Below the pieces are notes generated by a model, which did not search any database, was not told the origin of the DNA, and saw only the letters and a program-made list of their open reading frames with translations. Both the position numbers and the translations under genes were made by a program. From Fibrobacter sp. UBA4223 (GTDB taxonomy: Bacteria; Fibrobacterota; Fibrobacteria; Fibrobacterales; Fibrobacteraceae), in the NCBI GenBank assembly GCA_002382975.1, contig DFTB01000016.1:62001-126000 (forward strand): a DNA stretch of 64,000 bases, read 5' to 3'. Shown here piece after piece: positions 27,845-34,237 of the stretch (positions within the stretch are counted from its first letter, which is position 1; each line of letters starts with the position of its first letter).

Positions 27845-29311
27845 TTACTTTTTCAGCAAGAATCCCGAAACGGATTTTTCCCGAACAAAGGTCTTCTGGG
27901 CAATTTCCTGAACGTCGGCGGCGGTAACCTTCGATAGTTCATCGGCCCAGTTCAAGAAAATATTGTAGTCCCCGTACATTTCGTACCAGGCGAGCATGGT
28001 GGCCACGTTCTCCATGTCCGTCAGGCTACGGACCAGGGCCGCATAGGAATGGTTCTTGACCTTTTCAAAGTCGCGGGCACTCAGAGGCTCGGTCTTCAGT
28101 TTTTCCAGTTCTTCCCAGACAATCTGCTCCACCTTGGCCTCGTCTGCATCTGGGCGCAGGTTCACATGGACTCCGAATTCGGAGACGTACTTGTTGGGGC
28201 TGTTGCTGGAGCGGATACCGACAGCAAGTTTTTCCTGCTCCACCAGGCGTCTATAGAGCCTGCCGGAACGACCGTTCAAAACACCTTCGATGATATCAAG
28301 AGCGTAAAGGCTCTTGTCGCCCACTTCTGCCGTCTTGAAAACCAGGTCATACATGTTGGGAGCATCGGGACGTTTGACCACCAGACGCTTTTCGCCGGCC
28401 TGCTCCGGGTCACGGATGGTAAGCGGCGGGAACGCCTCCCCTGCAGGAATACCCGAGAAATACTTCTTGACCATTTCCATGGTGGCCGTCGTGTCCAAAT
28501 CCCCCGCCAGCACAAGGATAGCGTTACGGGGCTTGTAATACTTGCGATAGTGTTCCGCCGCCATTTCCCGAGTCAAGTTGTCAATGTCACTAGGCCAGCC
28601 GATGGTGGGCACGCGGTAAGGGAAAGCCTCGTAAATCATGGAGTTCAAGGTCTCGATGTAGCGGCCGGCAGGCTTGTCGTCGTAACGCATGCGTCTTTCT
28701 TCGCGGACCACGGAACGCTCCGAATAGAATTCCCGCAGTACGGCGTTCTGCATACGGTCCGCTTCCAGCCACATGAACAATTCGATTTTGTCCTTGGGAA
28801 GCGTCACGATGTAAGCCGTCATCAGGTCAGAAGTGAATGCGTTGAGGCCTGTGCCGCCTGCCGCCTGGTAGGCGCTCCACAGTTCATCCTTCACGAAAAT
28901 CTTGCGGTGTTCGTTCACCACGGAATCGTGTTCCGCAGTAAGCCGATTGACCGTAGCGGTATCCCCGGCCAGTTTCGCCGGGCGAATCAGCGCCTGCAGA
29001 GAATCCTGTACCGCCATGAACCGGGCATCGGCAACGCTGTCGGTAATGCCCACCTTGTGCGTGCCCTTGAAAAGTTCGTGCTCCAACATGTGGGCAAGTC
29101 CGGACTTGCCCGGAACTTCGTGGACGGACCCCGTCACATAGAAAAGCCTGCAGCTCACCGTAGGTGCCTGGGAGTTCGGGTGCAACAGGACCGTAAGGCC
29201 GTTATCCAGCACTTCCTTGTGGACCGGCATGTTCACTGCGGCATGAGCGGACCCTGCCACAAAGGCCAAGGCGCATGCCCCACGCAAAAAATTCTTGAAA
29301 CAATTTTTCAT
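27845..29311 (-). CDS. M16-family zinc peptidase (pitrilysin/processing-peptidase type), exported
   Basis: The 488-residue product has a signal peptide (ending AGSAHA) and the inverted zinc motif HxxEH: His74, Glu77 and His78 in HMLEHELFKGT. The second M16 domain, inactive in this family, covers roughly residues 220-488 with the RLYRRLVEQEKLA segment. I placed the start at the ATG at 29311; an upstream ORF extension of 34 codons lacks support. The peptidase is probably periplasmic. It has no partner gene next to it. The start region carries only a weak ribosome-binding site. Confidence 0.9.
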   Translation of the reverse strand: MKNCFKNFLRGACALAFVAGSAHAAVNMPVHKEVLDNGLTVLLHPNSQAPTVSCRLFYVTGSVHEVPGKSGLAHMLEHELFKGTHKVGITDSVADARFMAVQDSLQALIRPAKLAGDTATVNRLTAEHDSVVNEHRKIFVKDELWSAYQAAGGTGLNAFTSDLMTAYIVTLPKDKIELFMWLEADRMQNAVLREFYSERSVVREERRMRYDDKPAGRYIETLNSMIYEAFPYRVPTIGWPSDIDNLTREMAAEHYRKYYKPRNAILVLAGDLDTTATMEMVKKYFSGIPAGEAFPPLTIRDPEQAGEKRLVVKRPDAPNMYDLVFKTAEVGDKSLYALDIIEGVLNGRSGRLYRRLVEQEKLAVGIRSSNSPNKYVSEFGVHVNLRPDADEAKVEQIVWEELEKLKTEPLSARDFEKVKNHSYAALVRSLTDMENVATMLAWYEMYGDYNIFLNWADELSKVTAADVQEIAQKTFVREKSVSGFLLKK

Positions 29312-29392
29312 GGGATGAATTATAGAATTTTTAGAGGAACTGCTAAACCTTGCCGAGGGGGTGCTGGAAGACCACGCAGTGGGCTGCAAGCA

Positions 29393-29408
29393 GGGGGAGG
29401 CCTCCCCC
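29393..29408. other. Perfect 16-base palindrome GGGGGAGGCCTCCCCC
   Basis: The sequence is its own reverse complement. It lies between the M16 gene and the first terminator-like hairpin of the rplT repeat region. It could be part of a terminator or a protein-binding site, but nothing else identifies it. Confidence 0.4.
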
Positions 29409-29429
29409 ACCACCTAATACAAAAAGAAA

Positions 29430-29457
29430 GCACCCCGCCCGATTAGGAGCAGGGTGC
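29430..29457 (-). terminator. Terminator-like hairpin 1 of the rplT repeat region
   Basis: The stem GCACCC / GGGTGC is interrupted by one C/A mismatch and then continues with G-C pairs. On the minus strand it is followed by TTTCTTTTTG. It stands at the same place relative to repeat copy 1 as the other two hairpins do to copies 2 and 3. Confidence 0.6.
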
Positions 29458-29592
29458 AATTTCTCGCGTTTGTTCAGCTAGTCGTGCTGCTTTTCTCTGG
29501 GAGATCCCCGCCTGCGCGGGGATGACAACACTAGATTAGGCAGCCTTCACAGTTTCCACGACCTTGGCGAATGCTTCGGGATCGGCGACGGC
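29457..29592 (-). repeat. Copy 1 of a 136-bp repeat containing the 3' end of rplT
   Basis: This is a duplicate of 30131-30266. It holds the last 57 bases of rplT coding sequence plus stop, the REP-like palindrome at 29500-29527 and about 45 further bases. It is separated from the real gene and cannot encode a functional L20. Confidence 0.9.
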
Positions 29593-29800
29593 AGTATGAT
29601 GACCGTTCGGCTCCTCATTGGGCGACGCTTCTCCGGAATCGCCTCACTCTCGCCTACATCGCCAGCTTGCGCTTGGCGACTCCGGCTCACGGAAATGACC
29701 GTTCGGCTCCTCATTGGGTGACGATTCTCCGGAATCGCCTCACTCTCGCCTTCGCGGCTTGTCAATACAAGCCGCTCATGCTCACCATGGCCGACGCCTT
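29593..29800. repeat. Inner repeats between rplT-end copies 1 and 2
   Basis: A block starting ACCGTTCGGCTCCTCATTGG and ending CCTCACTCTCGCC occurs twice here and once more after copy 2. The block from CTTCGCGGCTTGT to GACGCCTT occurs here and at about 30042-30092. That second block holds a 9-bp palindrome, GCGGCTTGT / ACAAGCCGC. No convincing gene is present. Confidence 0.75.
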
Positions 29801-29818
29801 AACCCGTTCAAACAAAAA

Positions 29819-29846
29819 GTCCCCCGCCGTTTTACCGGCAGGGGAC
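29819..29846 (-). terminator. Terminator-like hairpin 2 of the rplT repeat region
   Basis: The stem GTCCCC-c-GCCG / CGGC-a-GGGGAC has one C/A mismatch. On the minus strand it is followed by TTTTTGTTTG. Confidence 0.65.
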
Positions 29847-29981
29847 AATTTCTCGCGTTTGTTCAGCTAGTCGTGCTGCTTTTCTCTGGGAGATCCCCGC
29901 CTGCGCGGGGATGACAACACTAGATTAGGCAGCCTTCACGGTTTCCACGACCTTGGCGAATGCTTCGGGATCGGCGACGGC
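29846..29981 (-). repeat. Copy 2 of the 136-bp repeat containing the 3' end of rplT
   Basis: It is the same length as copies 1 and 3 and differs by a single base in the rplT-derived part (CACGGTTTCC instead of CACAGTTTCC on the plus strand, a silent change). Near-identity suggests recent duplication or continuing gene conversion. Confidence 0.9.
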
Positions 29982-30105
29982 AGTATGATGACCGTTCGGC
30001 TCCTCATTGGGCGACGCTTCTCCGGAATCGCCTCACTCTCGCCTTCGCGGCTTGTCAATACAAGCCGCTCATGCTCACCATGGCCGACGCCTTGGAATGC
30101 AAAAA

Positions 30106-30131
30106 GCGCCCCGCTTTTTCAAGCGGAGCGC
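30106..30131 (-). terminator. Intrinsic terminator of the infC-rpmI-rplT operon
   Basis: The stem GCGC-c-CCGCTT / AAGCGG-a-GCGC has one mismatch and a TTTC loop. On the minus strand it is followed by TTTTTGC. It lies about 80 bases beyond the rplT stop. Confidence 0.75.
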
Positions 30132-30266
30132 AATTTCTCGCGTTTGTTCAGCTAGTCGTGCTGCTTTTCTCTGGGAGATCCCCGCCTGCGCGGGGATGAC
30201 AACACTAGATTAGGCAGCCTTCACAGTTTCCACGACCTTGGCGAATGCTTCGGGATCGGCGACGGC
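30131..30266 (-). repeat. Copy 3 (parental) of the 136-bp repeat, overlapping the rplT 3' end
   Basis: It is identical to copy 1 across all 136 bases. Similarity to the other copies stops at GACGGC inside the rplT coding sequence, which marks the breakpoint. Confidence 0.9.
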
Positions 30267-30560
30267 CATGTCAGCAAGAACCTTGCGGTTCAGCTGGATG
30301 CCCGACTTGGAAAGCTTGAAGATGAACTGGCTGTAGCTGATGCCGTGTTCGCGGACAGCAGCGTTCAAGCGGGTGATCCACAGAGTGCGGAAATCGCCCT
30401 TCTTGTCGCGGCGGTGAGCGTAGGCATACTGACCGGCGTGGGCTACGGCGTCAATGGCAAGGCGGAGGTTGCTCTTGCGACGGCCATAGAAACCCTTGGC
30501 GGCCTTGAGGATTTTTTTGCGGCGTTCGCGGGAAGGAACTCTGGTTTTAGCGCGTGGCAT
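30210..30560 (-). CDS. rplT: 50S ribosomal protein L20
   Basis: L20 is an early-assembly 23S rRNA binding protein. The 116-residue product is full length and typical: [29 protein letters not shown] at the start, and the [17 protein letters not shown] core. It ends the infC-rpmI-rplT operon in the standard order, 11 bases after rpmI. The last 18 codons are duplicated twice downstream. Confidence 0.99.
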   Translation of the reverse strand: MPRAKTRVPSRERRKKILKAAKGFYGRRKSNLRLAIDAVAHAGQYAYAHRRDKKGDFRTLWITRLNAAVREHGISYSQFIFKLSKSGIQLNRKVLADMAVADPEAFAKVVETVKAA

Positions 30561-30571
30561 TCTTACACTCC

Positions 30572-30769
30572 TTATGCTTGGACAAGCAGACGCTTGACAT
30601 GGTAAACATCGACTTTCTTAACGAGAGCGCCCTTACGCAGGTTACGCTTACGCTTGGTGGTCATCTTGGCAAGAATGTGGCGCATACCAGCACGCTTGAA
30701 CTTGACGTGGCCGGAGCCAGTCACGCGGAAGCGCTTTTTTGCACCGCTGTGTGTTTTCATTTTAGGCAT
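30572..30769 (-). CDS. rpmI: 50S ribosomal protein L35
   Basis: The 65-residue basic product has the family opening [20 protein letters not shown] and the SHxLxxKxxKRKRxLR-type core (here [17 protein letters not shown]). It is the normal length and lies between infC and rplT. Confidence 0.99.
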   Translation of the reverse strand: MPKMKTHSGAKKRFRVTGSGHVKFKRAGMRHILAKMTTKRKRNLRKGALVKKVDVYHVKRLLVQA

Positions 30770-30784
30770 TTTTACCTCTTGGGT

Positions 30785-31408
30785 TTAAGTTGAAGCCTCA
30801 CCTGCTGCCTTTGGCTCGGTTACGGGCTTTGGTGCCTGGTCCTGCTTTTTGGCAGAGCCTGCACCGCGTTTTGGACCATAGATAGAGAGCATGGTGTTGC
30901 CTTCCACCCGTGAATCCATTTCCAAATCGCCAAACTGGAGCAACTCTTCTTTAGCGCGCTCCATCAGGCGCTTGCCGTAGTCCATGTGCGCCATCTCGCG
31001 CCCACGGAACTGCATAATCAGTTTCACCTTCATACCGTCTTGAAGGAACTCGGAGGCCTGCTTGATCCGGTACTGGTAGTCGTTCTCGGCGGTCTTCGGG
31101 TGCATCTTGATTTCTTTCAGCTTCACCACGTGCTGCTTCGCCTTGGCGGCCTTGGCCTTCTTGATTTGCTCGAACTTGAACTTGCCGTAGTTGATGATGC
31201 GGCATACCGGCGGCTTGGCGTTGGGAGACACCTCCACCAGGTCCAGTCCGGCGTCCTTTGCCATCTGCAGCGCCTTGCTCGTCTCGATGATGACGGCCTC
31301 GCCGTCCTCCTTCACCAGTCGAATGGGCGAAATGTGGATGTCCTCGTTGATACGAGTTCCGTCACTCTGACGGTTGGGCATGCGGCGGTCGCGCGGATTA
31401 GGATACAA
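30785..31408 (-). CDS. infC: Translation initiation factor IF-3
   Basis: IF-3 keeps the 30S subunit free and checks the start codon. The 207-residue product has the N-domain (RINEDIHISPIRLV, LDLVEVSPNAKPPVCRI), the linker rich in Lys, and the C-domain (KEIKMHPKTAENDYQYRI). It has a non-conserved Lys/Pro-rich tail of about 25 residues. I place the start at TTG 31408, with GAGGAG 6 bases upstream; the first in-frame ATG is 9 codons inside. A non-AUG start is a well-known autoregulatory feature of infC in other bacteria. Confidence 0.97.
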   Translation of the reverse strand: MYPNPRDRRMPNRQSDGTRINEDIHISPIRLVKEDGEAVIIETSKALQMAKDAGLDLVEVSPNAKPPVCRIINYGKFKFEQIKKAKAAKAKQHVVKLKEIKMHPKTAENDYQYRIKQASEFLQDGMKVKLIMQFRGREMAHMDYGKRLMERAKEELLQFGDLEMDSRVEGNTMLSIYGPKRGAGSAKKQDQAPKPVTEPKAAGEAST

Positions 31409-31512
31409 GTAAGCTCCTCGGTATAAGGTTAATGTGGGGCAAAATTTAGTAAGATTCAGAAAAATTTCCAACAAGTTTTGGGCCAACCCCTTTAAAAAAC
31501 GCCCGATTTTTG

Positions 31513-31518
31513 TATAAT
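31513..31518 (+). promoter_or_regulatory. -10 box of the tRNA-Gly promoter
   Basis: A perfect TATAAT lies 11 bases before the mature 5' end of the tRNA. The -35 region (around 31490-31495) is CTTTAA-like and poor. The position fits a start site only a few bases upstream of the tRNA. Confidence 0.6.
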
Positions 31519-31529
31519 TGTGCTTGCTC

Positions 31530-31601
31530 GCGGCGGTAGCTCAATGGTAGAGCCTTAGCCTTCCAAGCTAATGGTTGCCGGTTCGATCCCGGTCCGCCGC
31601 T
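31530..31601 (+). tRNA. tRNA-Gly (anticodon TCC)
   Basis: The acceptor stem GCGGCGG / CCGCCGC, D-arm GGTAGCTCAATGGTAGAGC, anticodon arm TTAGC-CTTCCAA-GCTAA and T-arm CCGG-TTCGATC-CCGG are all intact. The anticodon is TCC, reading GGA and GGG. The 3' CCA is not encoded. The discriminator base is T, as expected for bacterial tRNA-Gly. Confidence 0.97.
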
Positions 31602-31606
31602 CTTGG

Positions 31607-31634
31607 ACCCCTCTTCGGAGGGGTTCTTTTTTTT
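31607..31634 (+). terminator. Intrinsic terminator of tRNA-Gly
   Basis: A perfect 7-bp stem ACCCCTC / GAGGGGT with a TTCG loop is followed by TCTTTTTTTT. Confidence 0.9.
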
Positions 31635-31662
31635 GCGTCCCAGTGTTTTTTTACGAGAAAGA

Positions 31663-33069
31663 CTAGAACAGGTCGTCACCCTTGACTTCGGCCTGGGCGA
31701 TGCCGCTATACATGCTGCGTTTTAGCCCGTAGGTGGTGATAAAGACCAGGTGCAGGGCCTTTTTGGTCTTGGTCTCCGTCCTGAAAGTCTCCATCTTGTT
31801 TCGCAAGGCCAAGTCGTATTCTTTATCAATTGTAAATTCAGACTGTGAAAACTTCATTTCGCACAGGTCGATAATCCTGTCGCGGCGTTCGATGACCAGG
31901 TCAATTTGCGCGCCGGGCTCCCCCTTGCTGGACCACGACGATCTTTCGGTAAGGACTCCCGCGATGCCGAGCTTGTCCTTGATTTTGTCGATATGGTCCT
32001 TGCAGACCTGTTCGAAGGAATACCCGCACCACGCCCGTTTCGCCGGATTGTCCAGCGTATTCTGCCAGTAGTTCTCGTCCTTGCCGTTTTGGTCTTTCAA
32101 AAACCGGAAGTAGAAAAGGGTGTAGTAGTCGGCGAGCTGGTAAGTCATCTGTTTCTTCTTGTTGCCGTAGTAGTTGTAGGGGCGAATGAATCCTGAATTG
32201 GAGAGGTTGTCGAGAATCTTTGTAAGCGTTCCGTTTTCGGGCAACTTTGTCGCTTCGGAAATTTCTTTCTTGGTGAGTCCCTTGTTCTTTTGGGAAAGCG
32301 CCTCCACGACCTTGACGTGCGCGTCCGCATTTTTGAACAACGTTGCGTAAAGGTTGTTGAACTCGTTCCAAAGCTTTCCGTGCGGCTTGAAAAACAGCTC
32401 GTCGATGTTCTGCGCCAGGGTTAGTTCCTTTTGCAAGTGGCTCAGGTAGAAGGGGATTCCTCCCATGACCATGTAGAGCTGGATGATGTCGTAGCGGTTC
32501 CAGACGATACCCTTGTCGTTCAGGAATTCTTCGATCTCCCCCAGAGTAAAGGGCTCAAGAAAAATGCGGCCAGTGGCGCGGTTGTAAAGTCCGCCGACAT
32601 TGTTTAAAATGTTGTCCGTAAGCCATGTGGTTGCCGAACCGCATACAATCAGCAAAATGTTGTTGTCCCAGGCGGCGTAGCCGTTCCAAAAGACTTCGAA
32701 CGCTCTCAAGAAGTCGGATTTCTGGGAATCCATCCACGGCATTTCGTCAAAGAACACGACCAACTTTTCACCCGTATTCTTTTTTTCTAGCCCCGCCTGC
32801 AAAAGCGAAAACGCGTCAAGCCAAGTCCTGGGAACCCGCGACTCGGCAAAGTATTTTTGCAGGGCGAGGCCGAAGTTCGCAAGCTGCATCTCCTTGCTGC
32901 CGTCGCAAATGCCCGTCACCTGAAAGTCGAAAGTGTTGTCGAAATATTCCCGAATCAGGTATGTCTTGCCCACACGTCGGCGGCCATAGACCACGACAAA
33001 ATCGGAGCGCTTGGATTCGACGAACCGGTCAAGCCTGCGGATTTCCTTTTTCCTGCCGATAATGCGCAT
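31663..33069 (-). CDS. ATPase_2/DUF234-family AAA ATPase
   Basis: The 468-residue product has an archaeal-type AAA domain: Walker A GRRRVGKT (29-36) and Walker B LVVFFDEMPW (103-112). A winged-helix part follows (around residues 270-320). The C-terminal DUF234 domain contains QIDLVIERRDRIIDLCEMKFS, which resembles a PD-(D/E)xK nuclease-like core (D, then ExK). These proteins are common as solitary genes in anaerobes and are often suspected of roles in defence or mobile-element biology, but no function is established. The upstream region is AT-rich and has a strong palindrome (33142-33184). Length and motifs are intact. Confidence 0.88.
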   Translation of the reverse strand: MRIIGRKKEIRRLDRFVESKRSDFVVVYGRRRVGKTYLIREYFDNTFDFQVTGICDGSKEMQLANFGLALQKYFAESRVPRTWLDAFSLLQAGLEKKNTGEKLVVFFDEMPWMDSQKSDFLRAFEVFWNGYAAWDNNILLIVCGSATTWLTDNILNNVGGLYNRATGRIFLEPFTLGEIEEFLNDKGIVWNRYDIIQLYMVMGGIPFYLSHLQKELTLAQNIDELFFKPHGKLWNEFNNLYATLFKNADAHVKVVEALSQKNKGLTKKEISEATKLPENGTLTKILDNLSNSGFIRPYNYYGNKKKQMTYQLADYYTLFYFRFLKDQNGKDENYWQNTLDNPAKRAWCGYSFEQVCKDHIDKIKDKLGIAGVLTERSSWSSKGEPGAQIDLVIERRDRIIDLCEMKFSQSEFTIDKEYDLALRNKMETFRTETKTKKALHLVFITTYGLKRSMYSGIAQAEVKGDDLF

Positions 33070-33089
33070 TTACACCCCTGTTTTACGAT

Positions 33090-33184
33090 TTCTTGTCTAA
33101 ATATATAAAATCATTTGGCTTTTAGACCAAATTTACAATAATTCTTGTCTAAATCTTTAATTTCAACAAAGATTTAGACAAGAA
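33090..33184 (-). promoter_or_regulatory. Operator-like palindrome and repeat upstream of the ATPase gene
   Basis: A perfect 17-bp inverted repeat (33142-33158 and 33168-33184) with a 9-base loop is built from TTCTTGTCTAAATCTTT. A third copy of its first 13 bases, TTCTTGTCTAAAT, lies at 33090-33102, next to the ATPase start. Three copies of one word in both orientations suggest binding by a repressor, possibly the ATPase itself. An RNA hairpin is the alternative. Confidence 0.55.
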
Positions 33185-33367
33185 ATAAACCAATTCCACA
33201 TCTAAAACTATAATTTTCAGCAAAAAAGATTATTTTTCGCCAAGTATATTCCATATTTATAAAAATTTTTATTGAAATTTATAAAAATTGGCTATTTTTA
33301 TAGGAATTTTAAGTTTTTTATATTCCAACTATTGCAAAATAATTTTTTAGAGTATATATTTGGAGGC
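33185..33367. other. AT-rich intergenic stretch before the TIGR02147 gene
   Basis: Between the palindrome and the regulator gene the DNA is very A/T-rich, with short direct repeats of TTTATAAAAATT type at 33255-33300. Promoters for both divergent genes probably lie here. I see no ORF with a usable start and no RNA gene. Confidence 0.5.
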
Positions 33368-34222
33368 ATGAGACCCATTATTGAATACATCGACTACCGG
33401 GAATGCATCCGGGATTATTACGAAGAGAGAAAGGCCCGCAAGGGTTTTTCGTGGGCCTCATTTGCGGAGAGCGCCGGACTTTCGTCCCCCGTGTTTTTGC
33501 AATATGTTTGCGAAGGCAAGAAAAACCTGGGGGAGCGTTCCGCCCCGCAAGTGGCAAGCGCCATGGGTCTTGCCGGTTTCGAGTCCACCTTCTTTTGCAA
33601 GCTGGTGGCCCTGGACAACGCAAAGAAGGAAAGCGACAAGAAGGGCATCCTGGAAGAAATCGCTGAGTTGGCCCGCATCCACAAGGTGAAGCTGGTCACC
33701 GCCGAGGAATACCAATTTTTCAAGTCGTGGAAGAATTCCCTTATCCGTGAACTCGCTCCCGCCATGGATGGCGCGACCCCGAAAGAGATTTCCAGGGCCA
33801 CCCGCTACCGCGTAAAGACCGGCGAAGTCCGGGAGATTCTGGACTTTTTGCAGGAGGCGGGTTACCTGACCCAAGACGAACAGGGCCATTACCGGCAGGC
33901 CGACCGTTCGCTCCGCATGAGCCACCCCTCCCGCAGCACCAAGACCGTCCAGAAAGCCGTGGCCCACGACCTGCAGGTGCAAATGGCGGAACTCGCCGTG
34001 GACACCCTGAAAAACGACCCCGCCCAAGACCGTAACATTACCGGTTTGACTCTAGGTATAACCCGCGAAGCCTACGCCAAAATTGTAGAGGAACTGGCCG
34101 AGTGCCGTCGCCGTATCGTGGCCATTGCCACCGAAAGCGCCAAGACCGAAGAAGTTTACCGCCTGAACATGCAGCTGTTCCCGCTGACCAACATGGCGAC
34201 ACCTTTAAAACAACCCCTTTAA
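33368..34222 (+). CDS. TIGR02147/DUF4423-family regulator
   Basis: The 284-residue product begins MRPIIEYIDYRECIRDYYEERK and ends with RLNMQLFPLT, both hallmarks of TIGR02147, a family expanded in Fibrobacter and also found in Bdellovibrio-type genomes. Residues about 25-70 (FSWASFAESAGLSSPVFLQYV) look like a helix-turn-helix, so DNA binding is likely. I chose the ATG at 33368, preceded by TTGGAGG, over an upstream in-frame ATG in AT-rich DNA. It is 15 bases before the large lipoprotein gene, an arrangement that suggests one transcription unit and a regulator-target pair. Confidence 0.85.
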   Translation: MRPIIEYIDYRECIRDYYEERKARKGFSWASFAESAGLSSPVFLQYVCEGKKNLGERSAPQVASAMGLAGFESTFFCKLVALDNAKKESDKKGILEEIAELARIHKVKLVTAEEYQFFKSWKNSLIRELAPAMDGATPKEISRATRYRVKTGEVREILDFLQEAGYLTQDEQGHYRQADRSLRMSHPSRSTKTVQKAVAHDLQVQMAELAVDTLKNDPAQDRNITGLTLGITREAYAKIVEELAECRRRIVAIATESAKTEEVYRLNMQLFPLTNMATPLKQPL

Positions 34223-34237
34223 CCAAAGGAGGAGAAA

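Noticed and set aside
29547..29765. Short minus-strand ORF with a repeated Arg/Ser/Glu-rich segment
   Set aside because: It is the translation of the inner repeats of the rplT repeat region and contains no start signals; I treat the DNA repeat as the real feature.
29457..30266. CRISPR array
   Set aside because: The repeats are 136 bp, only three in number, unevenly spaced and contain an rplT fragment; there are no cas genes.
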